Below, piece by piece: positions 19,848-31,109 of a stretch of DNA of 41,697 nucleotides; the first letter of the stretch is position 1; the number at the start of each line of letters is the position of its first letter. Position numbers and translations under genes: made by a program. The stretch is from Chrysochromulina tobinii. Its lineage: Eukaryota; Haptophyta; Prymnesiales; Chrysochromulinaceae. The stretch lies in the NCBI GenBank assembly GCA_001275005.1, contig JWZX01002978.1, forward strand, positions 1-41,697, read 5' to 3'. Under the pieces are notes generated by a model that was not told where the DNA came from, ran no database searches, and saw only the letters and a program-made list of their open reading frames with translations.

Positions 19848-21219
19848 AACTGCAGCGAAGCGGGAGCGACACTTGCTTTGAGCGCACGAATCGTGCGCGC
19901 TGCCGTGGGCACTCGCAGCAGCACGCCGCAGGCGATCTGAAGCGCGAGGTCACCATGCAGCACGTACCTGAGGCCATCAGTGGTGATCAGAGGCCATCAC
20001 GAACAGCCCCGAGGCACTCTCAAACACTCAGTGGCACTCGGAGGAACGCGCACTTGCGCCAGAGAGCCTCGGGCTCCCACACGGGGAAGTGGAGCACCGC
20101 CGACGCCTCGTGCACGTGGTGGCGCATCCCCCCATTCCGCACATCATTCGTCCAACCACGCAGCTGCATCCGCTGCGCGTCCCACTTGCCGCACCTCAAG
20201 CGCGGCAGGCACAGGTGAACGTTCACAGGTACCCAATTGCCGTCGGTGTCGACCCGGCACGCGCACTTGCCATTCTCGTAGTACAGGAACAGCTTGCCTG
20301 CGTGGCTGCGAGCTCGCCACTGCTCGAGGGCGCGTGCAGCTTCGGGCACCGCGCGCCAGTCGACCCTCGCCTCGCACTGCTTGAACACCTCGAGCGACAC
20401 GAACGGGTCGCTCGTGCCATCTCTCGTGCCCACGACGGCGTCGGTTCGAGCAGCGGCGTTTCCGAGCAGCGGCATTTCCGCGGTGGCAGCGCGAGGCTCG
20501 TCGACGTGCGTGGGCACGCCCTCGTAGTTGTGATACAAGAAGCACTCACAGCCAGCGGCGGCGAGCGCTCCAAAGTGAGCCACCACGGCGCCTGGCTCAC
20601 AACGCGGCTCCTCGGCCTCGGATCTGGCCGACCTCGCGCCGTGTTGGACGTCATTGCGCGGCAGGAAGAGCTCGTCCGAGTCAAGGTGCAACAGCCACGT
20701 GAGCCCATCTGCACGCGCGAGCTCCATTGCGAGCTGCGCGTTCAGGAGCTGCCGCACCTGCACATCGCGATCAGCGTTCATCCCCATCGATGACCAGCTC
20801 GGCTGGCGCGCCCACGCAGCGCGGAGCGCCTCGCTCCCGCGCAGCAGCGCGACGACCGCCCGTTCGCCCCATGGCTCGGCGGCCGCCTTGGCAGCCTCGA
20901 TGGATGTGGTCTCCGTGCTGTCGTCAAAGAAAATGTACAGTCGCGAGAAGCCGAGCCAGAGGTGCCATCGCACCCACGAGTCGATGCGCCCGCGAACGTC
21001 CTTCATCGTGGAGCACACGGCTGCGCGGCCGTTTGGATCGGCCGGCACCGGAAGATGGCCTGAGAATGTGGTTCCGCCCGGAGAGGCTGGCCACGACATT
21101 CGCACGGGGCTGCTGCCGTCCAGCGAGACCGCAGGCATTCCGAATGCCTGCGGTCCTGGCAACTGCGACAGCGGTAGCTGCGGGTGCCGCTGCTCCGAGT
21201 CAAAGATTGCTTCGAACAT
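19460..21219 (-). CDS. GT92-like glycosyltransferase with Pro-rich C-tail
   Basis: Exons 21219-20054 and 19967-19460 give 557 residues. The N-terminal two thirds match the GT92/Glyco_tranf_2_4 pattern: DVRGRIDSWVRWHLWLGFSRLYIFFDDS (quoted in parts: DVRGRIDSWVRWH, then FSRLYIFFDDS at about 92-101), then WLLHLDSDELF with the metal/sugar-nucleotide D-x-D at 180-182, and a final VLHFPVWEPEALWRKY. The last tyrosine is made by splicing: intron 19968-20053 begins GTGCGC, has CTGAT before CTCAG, and is phase 2. Exon 2 adds a helical part, a poly-Pro run and a basic end. Such enzymes add sugars to secreted glycans or proteins, usually in the Golgi. No signal anchor is seen after ATG 21219, so an upstream exon may be missing. 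The exact sugar is unknown. Confidence 0.75.
19796..19850 (-). repeat. GGC/GCC low-complexity tract (poly-Pro)
   Basis: An almost pure GGC run on the plus strand encodes consecutive Pro residues on the minus strand, in the C-terminal tail of the glycosyltransferase. Confidence 0.85.
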
Positions 21220-21605
21220 GCGGGACGAGAGCGTCGCGCGCCGCCGCCGCTCCGCTCAGGTGACTCTCAGTGCCATTCACACGAGTCTGTCTACGGGCGC
21301 AGTTTTGTGACGGGTTGCATGCACCCGGACTGACTGTCAGTCCGTTACTTGTAATTCGCGGCCACACCCGCGCGCTCACCAAACTCCCCCCGAGCCCCGT
21401 CTCAAAAGGACGGCTCGTACTCAGTACAGTACTAGTTCTTGTGGCGTGCACACGACAGAACAAGTCACAATACCATGCACAGCCCTGCGCAGTTTACACT
21501 GTGGCGGTCGGTGCGACGGTACTGTGACAGCCGTAGCTACCACGTGTGTACTCACTGTACAGCTGTGCACGGTAACGTATAGTATGCTCACGACAAGCAG
21601 GCACC
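21220..21605. other. intergenic, probable glycosyltransferase promoter
   Basis: 386 bp between the RdRP stop and the glycosyltransferase start, both on the minus strand. GTACAGTAC and TGTACAG strings occur near 21424 and 21558. No gene is seen. Confidence 0.4.
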
Positions 21606-24600
21606 TCAGCGTCCCTTCATATGGCGGCTCTTGAGATACAACAGGACGTCACCTGCGACGTTCCAGACGAACGAGAGCGCTGCCGCTGGTTGCCCTCGCT
21701 CATCCATCGCCATGCCGCTCGCCTCCTTTTGCGCCTCAGAACCGTGCTTCCTGCATGCATCCGCTTGAGCTTGTTGCTCCTCTTGGCGCTTCTTGAGGCT
21801 TGCCTCGGCCGCCCTGTAGCCACGCGTATAGATGGCCTGTGCGAGGCAAATTTGCTTTTCGGACGGTCTCTCGATTGGCGTAAGGAAGTCACGCTTCGGG
21901 TCGTACTCATCGAGAAAGGGCGCCATGAACAGGTTGCTGTAGTACTCTCGTAGCTCGAGCATCTTCTGGTCCTTATGCTCCTTAGTTTGGGCGCAGTTTG
22001 GAAAATGCTGCGCCTGCTGGAGGATCGAACTCACCTTCAGATTGTACTCTTTGCGGTACTCGTCCCAGCGCTTACTCTCTTTCTTGAGCCAATCCCCGTC
22101 GACGTCGCCGATTTGTTCTTTCAACTTGAGGTGGTCGTCAAGCCCAAAAGATTCTGCAACACTGCTGCTGCCCTCGAGCGCCTTGCCATTCTCGTAGAGC
22201 TCCATCATGACCGACTTGAACTCGCGTCGCCTCATAGGCTCGAGTTTCGTCTGCGCCTCCTCAAACGTTAGGTACTTGATGTGCGGGTCCTTGCTCCTGC
22301 CGCTCATCCAGATCGGGTAGATAGTTGTGATGTAGTCGTCGATCCTCTCGGACTTGGCGCCTGTCTTGCCCGAATCCAGGCTCGCTGCGCAGGCGAGAGA
22401 ATGCGAGCGCCGTCACGAGCGCCGCGCGACGAGGTCAGAAAGGGGAGGATCGCGTCCAAAGGCAGTCCAAAGGCAGTCCAAAGGCAGTCCAAAGGCATTC
22501 CAAAGGCAGTCCAAAGGCAGTCCAAAGGCAGTCCAAAGGCATCAAGGCAAGAAAGCGGACGATCAGGTGTGTGGAGCCGAGCGCGCTCTCAAGCTCGAGC
22601 GCGCGCTCTCAAGCTCGAGACGGGCATACCGTAATAGGTGTCGACGAGTTTTCCCTTGACTTGACTGTCGTCCGCGCCGTACCAGTCGCCCTGCGCCATG
22701 ATGTTGAAGGCTGCCTTGGCGAGTACATCGAGCTCATTGTACTTGCGATCGAGGGCGAGCCCAGCGAGGATGAGCGTGCGTGCCGCGCGGTCAGAGAGCC
22801 GCGCCTCCGCCACCTTGGCTGCGGGCTCATCCGCCGGCCCCTTGCGCACGGGGGCATCTGCTACAAGCTCCACCAGTTTCGGGTCAGTGAGCACGACGAA
22901 CTCGTCACCATCGTAGTCGGCACCGCCCAGCTTGTCAGCCGCCGCTTGCGAGCCGCGTACGGAAAAGAAGATGGCGTTCTGACGCTCTGAGGAGCCGCCT
23001 GCAAGCATCTGGTGCAGAGCTGGTGGCGGCGGCACGTGCTTGAAGCGGCGCAAGTCGCCTGGGTGGCAGCCGGGCGCGTGATAGACGAGCACCCAAAGGT
23101 GGCCATCGGTGCTGCCACCATCGGCCAACTTGGGCTGCAGCGGCTTGCCTTCGATCACCACCACAATCTCGTCCGACTCGAGTGAATCCGTCTGATCGGG
23201 CACACCAACCACGTAGTGCGAGTCGGGCAGGCGCCACTTGCCCTGGCACAGGTTGGACAGCCTGTTGGCCGCCTCCTTCTCCAGCAGCTGCGCGAGGTAG
23301 GGCTCGTGAAGCGAGAAGCCCGCCTGCAGCATCTCGAGTGCGCGGCCCCCGCTGCCCGTGCTTAGCATACGCAGTATCTTATCCTTGCGCTCGCGCTCGA
23401 GCGCCTTCTCCGAGGGCACGTTGAGCACCGAAATGCGCCGCTTCTCGTCGGCCTGCTGCGCCTTGAGCAGCTCGAGCAGCGCCTGGCGGCATTTGCCGGC
23501 GACGGGATCCTTGCGCAACGCATTCGCCTCGAGCAGTGCGACTAGGCTCGGGTTGGACTTGCACTGTGAAGCACGCTCAAACGTGTTGCACGCGAGGATC
23601 TTGCACACGCGGTGGTATCTCTTGCCAGCCCTCACCTTTGCTGGTTGCACCTTCACCATCTCGCGACGCAGCACGATGAGCTGCCCCTGCAGCTGCGCCG
23701 CCGTCGTGAGCGTGCCCTTTGCAAGATAGCCTTGAAGCCACGCTCGAATCTGCGTGACGAGCGGCGCCGATGTCTGCTTTTTAACCCCATCATCCAAGGC
23801 TAGCTGCTTGCTGCCGCCCTGAATGGGTTCAATGTGCTTCGCGAGCTCGAGCGAGATGAGCCCGCCCCCGTCCGTCATCACCTTGCCCGTGTCGCCCTTG
23901 ATGTCGTCGCAGACAAGAACAAGTGTCTCGCCCTCCGCCACCGTGTACTCAAAGGGCCGCCCCTGATGGTCACGCAGCCCTGTACTGGAGAGGTAGAGCG
24001 CGGACTGCACCTCCTCGATGCGTACCGTCTCCAGCTGCGGCTGCAGGATGTCGAGGGCATGGGAGAAGAGAAGGTCCCGCCGCTTGAGCTGCTTGACCGC
24101 GGTGGGCAGCTGATCAAAGGCTGCGAGCGCGTTGATGGCCTCCTCGGGATCGTGCCATCGGAAGCCCTCGCGCCTGCACCAAAGTGACGCAACGCACAGG
24201 GTGACGTGAGCAGATCCATGGCCTTTGAGCCGAAGGCAGACGCCAATGCGTAGGGGTGGAGAGTTCATCCATTTGGTCACTCACGAGAGCAGTCCCTCTG
24301 GCTCATGCAGGCTTGGGCACGCGAGCAGGTAGATCTTGGTGTCGCTCTTTCGCTGATCTGTCTTGCAGCCCAGGAAGCGGAACGTTGTGCCGAGTAACTG
24401 CACGCCGTCGCTCAGCCGCTGCGCGAGCTTCGCCTCCAGCTGCTTTGCCGCTTTCTTCTCAGCTGGGGGAGCGCCCCAAGCCACGAGCCGCTCCGGCAAG
24501 TCGACGCGAAGAACACACTCGGACTGCATGCGCAGGGCCACCCAGACCGAGGCGGCATGTCAACACGTTGATTGGGCTGAGAGAGAGCAAGGCAGTGTGT

Positions 24601-25276
24601 GTGGCGCGCGCACCCCGAAGACAGCGTGTGCGATGGTGGTCCCAATCGACCTGCCCGCCGTCGCTCCGAAGCTGCTCAGCTGCGGCTCGCCGTTCTTGTC
24701 CAGCTCCACGTGGTAGCGCACCGACTTGCCCTGACGGAAGAGGTCCTCGTCATCATGAACGTGGAACTTGAGGCCGGGGAACCAGATGCGAACCTTTCGG
24801 TTGGCCGCCTGCGCCCCATAGCAAATAGCCTCCTTGAGAAGCACAGAGATTCGAGTGGGCTCAGCCTGCGAAGGATGCAGGCAGTTAGGCAGACGGTAAG
24901 CACAGAGCCACTTTCTCGCACGCTCGCAAGTTAAGTGCACAGTGCGGTCGATGGCTCATACTACCTTGTTCAAATCTTTGAGGTTGAGTTCCTTGCATTC
25001 GAGCATGGCGGCCATCAGCGCAAACGCACGTGCACGGCACACGCGATCGTCCGCCTCGTACTTGGCGACGATTTCTTGGGCGTGGCTTTCTTCGAGCTGG
25101 CTCTTCAGCCAGTCCGGACTAAGCTGTGTGTGCTCAGTTGCTGAGACGAAGATTTGCATCAGGGATTGGGGGAGTGGAGGCCCCTTGCCGAGTGTAGCAC
25201 GCCGCAGCTCCTCGAGCTTGTCGCGGCTTGCAGCCTGCCTTTGCTGCTGCTGCTGCCGATCCGATGAATTGGCGTC

Positions 25277-25327
<51 letters not shown>
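21606..25327 (-). CDS. Cellular RNA-dependent RNA polymerase (C-terminal part of probable fusion)
   Basis: Exons about 25327-24965, 24865-24614, 24523-24285, 24173-22630 and 22384-21606. All four introns (24866-24964, 24524-24613, 24174-24284, 22385-22629) are GT-AG and phase-consistent. The protein is a eukaryotic RdRP of the RDR/QDE-1 family, which makes double-stranded RNA for small-RNA silencing. Diagnostic segments are VMTDGGGLIS, VYHAPGCHPGDLRRF and the catalytic GGADYDGDEFVVL, whose three Asp residues hold the magnesium ions. After the intron at 22629/22385 the reading DTYYASLDSGKTG fits the family's ...DxPKTG motif. The C-terminus SFVWNVAGDVLLYLK is also typical. No ATG in frame lies upstream of 25159 and the frame stays open back through the CAG tract, so it probably continues the helicase gene; if separate, the start would be ATG 25159. 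Confidence 0.88.
22454..22541 (-). repeat. 11-bp minisatellite x8 inside an RdRP intron
   Basis: Eight head-to-tail copies of GTCCAAAGGCA (plus strand), one with TT in place of GT. They lie inside intron 22385-22629. A separate direct repeat of GCGCTCTCAAGCTCGAG lies at about 22584-22620, near the donor end. Confidence 0.95.
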
Positions 25328-25331
<4 letters not shown>

Positions 25332-28300
25332 GTCGAGTTGAGCTTGGAGCGCTTGAGCCGCCTCGGCTCCCTCTTGCACTCTCTTCTCCTTTTCTTGCTC
25401 CGCTCGCTTGCTTGCTCGATGCTTCTCCTCCGTCTCCTGCTCCAGTTTTCTCTCCATTAGAATTGATTTTCTCCTCATCTCTGCGATCTCTTCTCTCGCC
25501 TTCTGGAGCTCATCCGCAGCCTTATCGGACGATGCCTTGTCAGCCGCCGCATTCATCTGCTGAGCCGCCGCGTCAGTCTCACCAGCCAAGTTTGGCGGCA
25601 CTGATACCATCTCTGCGACCCCTGGCTGCCGAGATGCATTCTCGGCTGCCGCCTGCCCAGCAGCAGCCTGCTCAGCCTGCCCAGATACATGCCGAGATAC
25701 CACCGACTGCTCAGCCGCAGCCTGCTCAGCCGTAGCCTTGTCGGTTGCTGTCGCCTTCATCTGCTGACGTGCCAAGATGGGCGGCACCAATGGCAAGCCA
25801 AGCACATTCGGTGCAGGCCACATGGGCACCTGGATCCCATTCGGCGGCCATGTGTGCGGCAACCTTGCGAGAGGCGTTGCTTGCATCGCTATCAATGGAG
25901 GGAGGACGTTTGATAGTAACAGCGAAGGCATTCTTGGTCCCGTCGTCGCGCGTAACTCAGGGAGGTCATAGGGCGGTAGTAAATCGTCGCAGGGCGGCAC
26001 GCCTTCGATGGCCCATTCCTTGATTTGGCGGCAGAGAGAATCTTGATGGAAGATGTTCACACCGAGCATACCCATTTTCTTCTTGTCTGGGCCCTGATCC
26101 TTATCACGCATGTCGATGAGGTCCCTGAGCGCTTGTCCGTTGATCTCGTGCTTCTTGAACGCTTCTTGATAGCGGTTGCGAACCTCCGAATCACCTGGGA
26201 AGACGACGGCGAGCAGTTGACAAACCTCCGTGATGCTAAGACTCTCGATAGGCCGATGACCGTTACGTATCTTAGGCTTCCGCTTCCCCGTTTGGACCCG
26301 TCTTCTCACGCAGGTGTGCGTACGGTGTAAGCCACGGCACGCATCACAGCTCAGGTCGGGCTGTGCCTCAACTGCGTCGTTCGAAGCAGGGTACGCTACC
26401 ACCACCACTGACCTTTCAGCCGGTGGAGCCGCGTGCTCAGCCATCGAAGATGACGATGCGCCCGCAGATGGCTGCGATGTGGGAGCTGGAGCGGTATCAC
26501 CATGCGGCGGCGCCGGCGATGGTGCTCGAGTCGCGGTTGCCTGACGGCGCTTAAAAAATGCATCGAGGTGGCTCTTATCCAGGTTGGAGCCGGGCTCCCA
26601 CGTCTCCTCCTTCTCGTTGAAGCCGTTCCGAGCGCACGGCTCCCACCGCACGAGGTAGTGGGGCTCCAACTTGTTCGTTTCCTGGTTAGGCAGCATCTTT
26701 TCGTCAAGAATGGTCCGGATGAGGTAGCACTGATTTGGGTCGCGCTCGCAGTCTGGGCAAAACCAGGGGGTGCGATATGGCGGGCTGCATCGGCCCCCCA
26801 GAAATGCGGGCCCGCATGACGCATGCAGGCCCTGCATGCATTGCGCGCCTGCACAGCACGCATCCCCCTCGTCCGCCACCTCCTTTTTACAGTGCATGCA
26901 GATGAACTCGCCGTCGTCCTCATCGCTATCGGGGGGCATGCATTGCACCTGCTGATACTCTGCGTGGCTCAAGTGCCACGGCATCGGTAGCATCACCGAC
27001 ATCGCCTCGACCCCTGGCGCTGCACACAACTTCTTGCGCATGATCTCGCCGTCGACGGACAGGAAATAGACCGCGTGCCCTCTGTCTTGGCCCCCCGGCC
27101 CAACGTGGGCGCGCCGTTCACAGCTCACGAGCTTCGCTGGCACGAGCGCGTGGTCCAGAAAGGCCCGGAGCTTGTTCTCGTCTTGGGTGGTGCCATTCTG
27201 GCCCCGCTTGGGCTTGCCACGCAACGTGAGCGGCATCTCATCGTAGCGCGCGCGCATCGGCGTGCCCGGCTCCTTGGCCTTATCTAACAGGACTCTCCAC
27301 GACTTTGCGCTCTGTTGGCACGTTGCATCACACGCAAACAGCAAGTCGACAAAGAACCCCACCTCTGAAGCAAAGTTGAAGGTCCTTGCGGAGCTCTTGT
27401 CGCAGCAGACATCGCACTTTTTGCAGCCGTCCTTGACCAAGAAAGACGCGTCCTCGCCGCAGAGCCTCGAGAGGGTATGCCAGCGGCACGTCGTGGTCGC
27501 CTCAAGAAATTGACCAAGCAATGCGCGCGAGTTGGGCGTGTGCCCCGCCTCCATGAAATCTTGCGCCGCCGCGAAGACGGTGCACCTGGCTCGCTTGCCG
27601 TCACGCCCCGGCCTGCCGATCTGTTGCACCAGTTGCTCGAGGCTCTTGGGCATGCAGTAGAGGATGACGTGGCGCAGCTCAGGGTGATCTATCCCCTCTC
27701 CGAACGATTGGCCGGTGGCAACGAGCACGTCGATCGTCGAGTCCATGAATGCCTGATGAGCGGCCGCGTTCTCGGCATCGGAGCGGCCCTCCTTGTAGTA
27801 CAGGGCTACCTTCAGGCCGCCCTGCTCGAGAACCTTTGCAATCTGCCGAGCCGTCTCGCGCTTGGTCACGTAGATCAACGTGAGCCCCACGCGCTCGGGC
27901 AGCGGCTCAATTCGCCGTCCCGTCTGCTTGCAGTGGCGCTCGTCAACGAGAAATCGCAGATTGTCCTGCTTGCTCGTCCGAGGGAGGACCTGAATCTCGA
28001 GAGCCAACAGGCGTCATCAGGCGTCATCAGGCGTCATCAGGCGTCATCAGGCGTCATCCGGCGTCATCCGGCGTCATCCGGCGTCATCAACGCACCTGGA
28101 TCTCGATGTTCTCGCGGTAGATAGGCAAGATGAGCTCGAACGATTTGGAATCACGCGGATTGAACTTCAGGGAGCTGTTGGTCGGTCCGAATTTGAGCTT
28201 CTCCTTGATGGCCGTGCGCGCCGCCTGCGTCGCCGTGGCAGTCGTGGCGATGAAGCGCACGGGCGGATTGAGACCTTGTAAGAACTCGATGGCGCGCGGG

Positions 28301-31109
28301 TACTCTCGGGCGTGCTGCAAATGAGATGAGCCTTCCTCAGTCTCGTCGGATAGAATCAGATTGTGGGCCTCGTCCACAACCACGTTGAGAATCTGGCCCA
28401 TATCGTTAAGGACCGAAATGGCCTTTTGGACGGCATTGTTCTTCGAGAGCTTCTCAGGGGTGACGTAAACCAATCGGATCTCCGTATTCTGCAGCAGGAA
28501 GCTCATGGTCTGATTATAGTTTAGGCCATCGCCGCCCTCGAGGAAGGAGGCTACCTCACGCTGAGTCTGCTGGTTCACGCGTTCAACTTGATTTCTCGCC
28601 AACGCCTTGGTGGGAACAATAACGATCGTCTTTGTCTTCGGGGTCATCAGGGCGGGGCTGTGCGCACGGCGAAATAGCAGGCCCGCTCATGAGCAAGAGC
28701 GAATCTTAACAGAGGTAATCAGAGCACGAGAGCTCACCTGGTCAGAGGTAGCTTGGAGGCAATCAGGATGCACTCATGCAGAAAGTTGCACGCTAAGGCT
28801 CCGGTAGGCCATGGGCTCACAGTTGGTAAATAAGCGATTTGCCACCGCCCGTCGGTAAGATGAACAATAGGTGACGCTGCTTCTGTGCCGTGTCAAGGAC
28901 GACTTTGAGACCGACTTCTTGGGCATACTTGAGCGAGTTGAACCCAAAATGCTCCTTGGCGCCAGCGCTCGCAGGGCTTGGCGCCGAAGCTTTTGCTGGC
29001 GCTTCCTTTGGCCTCTCCAGCTTCCTGCGCTGCGCGATGCTTTCATCATCGGCAACAGTCTGGCGGGCTGATGGAGGAGGTGCCGCCGCTGGCGCTTCCT
29101 TGCGCTTCCTTGCGCTTCCTTCCGCCGCTTCCTTGCGCTTCGCCGTCGGCCCTTCCCTTGCCTTTGCCGCAGCCGCGGCCGCCAATGCTTGAGCTTGCGC
29201 ACCTTCTTCTTGCCTCTCCAGCTTCCTGCGCTGCGCGATGCTTAACTCATCGGCACCAGTCTGGTGGGCTGATGGAGGAGGTGCCGCCGCTGCCGCTTCC
29301 TTGCGCTTCCTTGCGCCTCCTTCCGCCGCTTTCTTGCGCTTCGCCGTCAGCTCATCTTCCCTTGCCTTTGCCGCAGCCGCGGCCGCCGCCTCTGCCTGTG
29401 GCATGAGCTCCTCGAACGGTTGGGCTCCTCGAGCGATGCGCTGCTTCTTGAGGGGAGGCGCAGTGGCGAGGCTCAAAACCAGGCGGACTTTGACGCTACC
29501 GTCGGGCACGCATAAGGGCCTGCACACGGCCGTGACCAAGGGCGTCTTGCACTCGGCATCATCATCGCCGCTGAGGCCACCTACCCGAGGGCTTGGCTGC
29601 TTGCTCGGGGCCTTGGCAGCGGGCTTGTGTTTGGCAATTGCGGTGGTTGGCAGTGTGGCGGCTGCGGTCGAAGGTGCCATGCTCTGCGCGTGAGTCTGCG
29701 GCTCCAGGTTGAAATAGCGCGCGACCTCGGCTTTAGAACGAAAGCGATTGCCCTGTGTACGTGGGGGCAGGGTGGGGTGGGTGAGCGCTTAAGACTGACC
29801 TGCAGGGCTGTGCGCACGACGGCGCCGCGCTCCCGCTCACTTGCGGAGTGAAGAAGTACGAGTCGGGGGTGCCTGCAGTTGCGCCCTCCTTGCGGAAGTG
29901 GGTCTTGGTGTACCAGCCATTGATCATCTCCGCCGAGCCGCCGCAGTTCTCGAGGTACTCCGCCAGTGACGCAAGGAGTTTCACGGAGTGCTCGGACGAG
30001 TCCGCATCAGCGTGGACCCGCATCTTTGACGTCCGCGCCTGTTTTGGCTCTGCTTGTGGCATGAGCTCCTCGAACGGTTGGGCTCCTCGAGCGATGCGCT
30101 GCTTCTTGAGGGGAGGCGCCGTGGCGAGGCTCAAAACCAGGCGGACTTTGACGCTACCGTCGGGCACGCATAAGGGCCTGCACACGGCCGTGACCAAGGG
30201 CGTCTTGCACTCGGCATCATCATCGCCGCTGAGGCCACCTGCCCGAGGGCTTGGCTGCTTGCTCGGGGCCTTGGCAGCGAGCTTGTGTTTGGCAATTGCG
30301 GTGGTTGGCAGTGTGGCGGCTGCGGTCGAAGGTGCCATGCTCTGCGCGTGAGTCTGCGAACACGGAAGCTCCTCGGGGTCATCGTGACGAATGCGTTGCT
30401 TTTTGGCGACCGTCGCCGCGGCTGGCTGTAATGATAGGCCAACGGCAACGCTGCCATCGGCCTTTTTCGAGAGCGTACAGCAGGCCTCGACCAAACGCTT
30501 CGCACGGCTGTCACGCAAATGGCCTCCGCCATCGCTGCGGCTTCCAGTGACCCTGCCGTCGCCCCGAGTGGCTGGTGGTTTGGCGACGGTGCCTGCTGCG
30601 GCGACCCGGCCTCGAGAGGCTCGGCCGGAGTCATTGTCAACGGGTAGCGCGCCCTCCTTTGACATAAGGGCGAAGAGTTCCTGCGCGGCCTCCAACCGCA
30701 GGCGCTCGTCGATCCGAGCGAGCTTACCCACCAACTCCTCGCTGCCGGCTTGCTCTCTGAGCTTACCCACCACCTCGTCGCGGAGCTCGCTTCGACACAA
30801 CTCGAGTGCGGCAGCGACGCTTGCCTGCTCGGCCACGCCATCCCTTGACGCTCGCCCAATGCGCTTAACACCAAAACACCGATCGCCCGTCTTCCTCGTC
30901 AAGGTCTTCGCAGCCTGGTCAACGCTATCCACGTCACGCCAGGTGATGGTCACTTGATGGTCCAGGGCGTCGACGAGCACGACCATGCCAAGCTCCGGCG
31001 CACACCAAGTGGATCCGGAGAACTGCGCGTCCTTCATGAGCACCACGAGGTCCCACTCTTGCAGATCAGGCTTTGACGTCCTCGCGCGTTTTGGCGTCGT
31101 CGCTGCCAT
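25275..31109 (-). CDS. RecQ-type helicase with MBD-like, PHD, chromo and SAM-like domains
   Basis: Exons 31109-29841, 29752-28821, 28657-28096 and 27989 to about 25380 or the TGA at 25275. Introns 29753-29840, 28658-28820 and 27990-28095 keep phase. The start is ATG 31109 (MAATTPKRARTSK). An MBD-like segment, DSYFFTPQ|GNRFRSKAEVARYF, is rebuilt by the first splice (about residues 405-442). Helicase motifs follow: Walker A PTGGGKS (about 726), VVVDEAHNL, ATTATAT, then VLVATGQSFGEGIDHP and QQIGRPGRDGK of RecQ type, and a CKKCDVC zinc region. Next come a PHD finger (about 1283-1337, CMHC...CPDC), a chromodomain (about 1341-1400, HYLVRWE...TWEP), a SAM-like domain (about 1504-1581) and a coiled coil. 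RecQ enzymes unwind 3'-5' DNA; the readers suggest targeting to modified chromatin. It probably runs on into the RdRP. Confidence 0.85.
25280..25330 (-). repeat. (CTG/CAG)17 microsatellite at the helicase-RdRP junction
   Basis: Seventeen perfect triplets. Read in the helicase frame they are Ala (GCA) codons ending at TGA 25277-25275; read in the RdRP frame they are Gln (CAG) codons continuing into the polymerase. The change of frame between the two halves therefore falls at or just before this tract. Confidence 0.95.
28011..28090 (-). repeat. 10-bp minisatellite x8 inside a helicase intron
   Basis: Eight tandem copies of GCGTCATCAG or variants (CCG, CAA endings) fill most of intron 27990-28095. 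On the coding strand the unit reads CTGATGACGC, so each copy carries a branch-point-like CTGAT. Confidence 0.97.
29391..29699 (-). repeat. 309-bp in-frame direct duplication, copy A
   Basis: Nearly identical to 30049-30357, offset 658 bp, with only a handful of differences by eye (for example at 29582 and 29619). It encodes about 103 residues running from MAPSTAAATLP to EELMPQAE in exon 2 of the helicase gene. Confidence 0.95.
30049..30357 (-). repeat. 309-bp in-frame direct duplication, copy B
   Basis: Partner of 29391-29699. Copy B lies in exon 1 of the helicase gene, copy A in exon 2, with the MBD-like segment and intron 29753-29840 between them. Confidence 0.95.

Noticed and set aside
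20020-20053. Glycosyltransferase ending at TGA 20020
   Set aside because: An intron at 19968-20053 gives a better family match (WRKY-VLHG) and joins the otherwise orphan Pro-rich frame; the TGA then lies inside the intron.
22454-22541. CRISPR-like array
   Set aside because: The 11-bp units are contiguous with no spacers, and the host is a eukaryote; it is an intronic minisatellite.
25277-25735. Plus-strand frame beginning with a run of Leu (signal-peptide-like)
   Set aside because: It is the reverse of the CAG tract and of the coiled-coil coding region on the minus strand.
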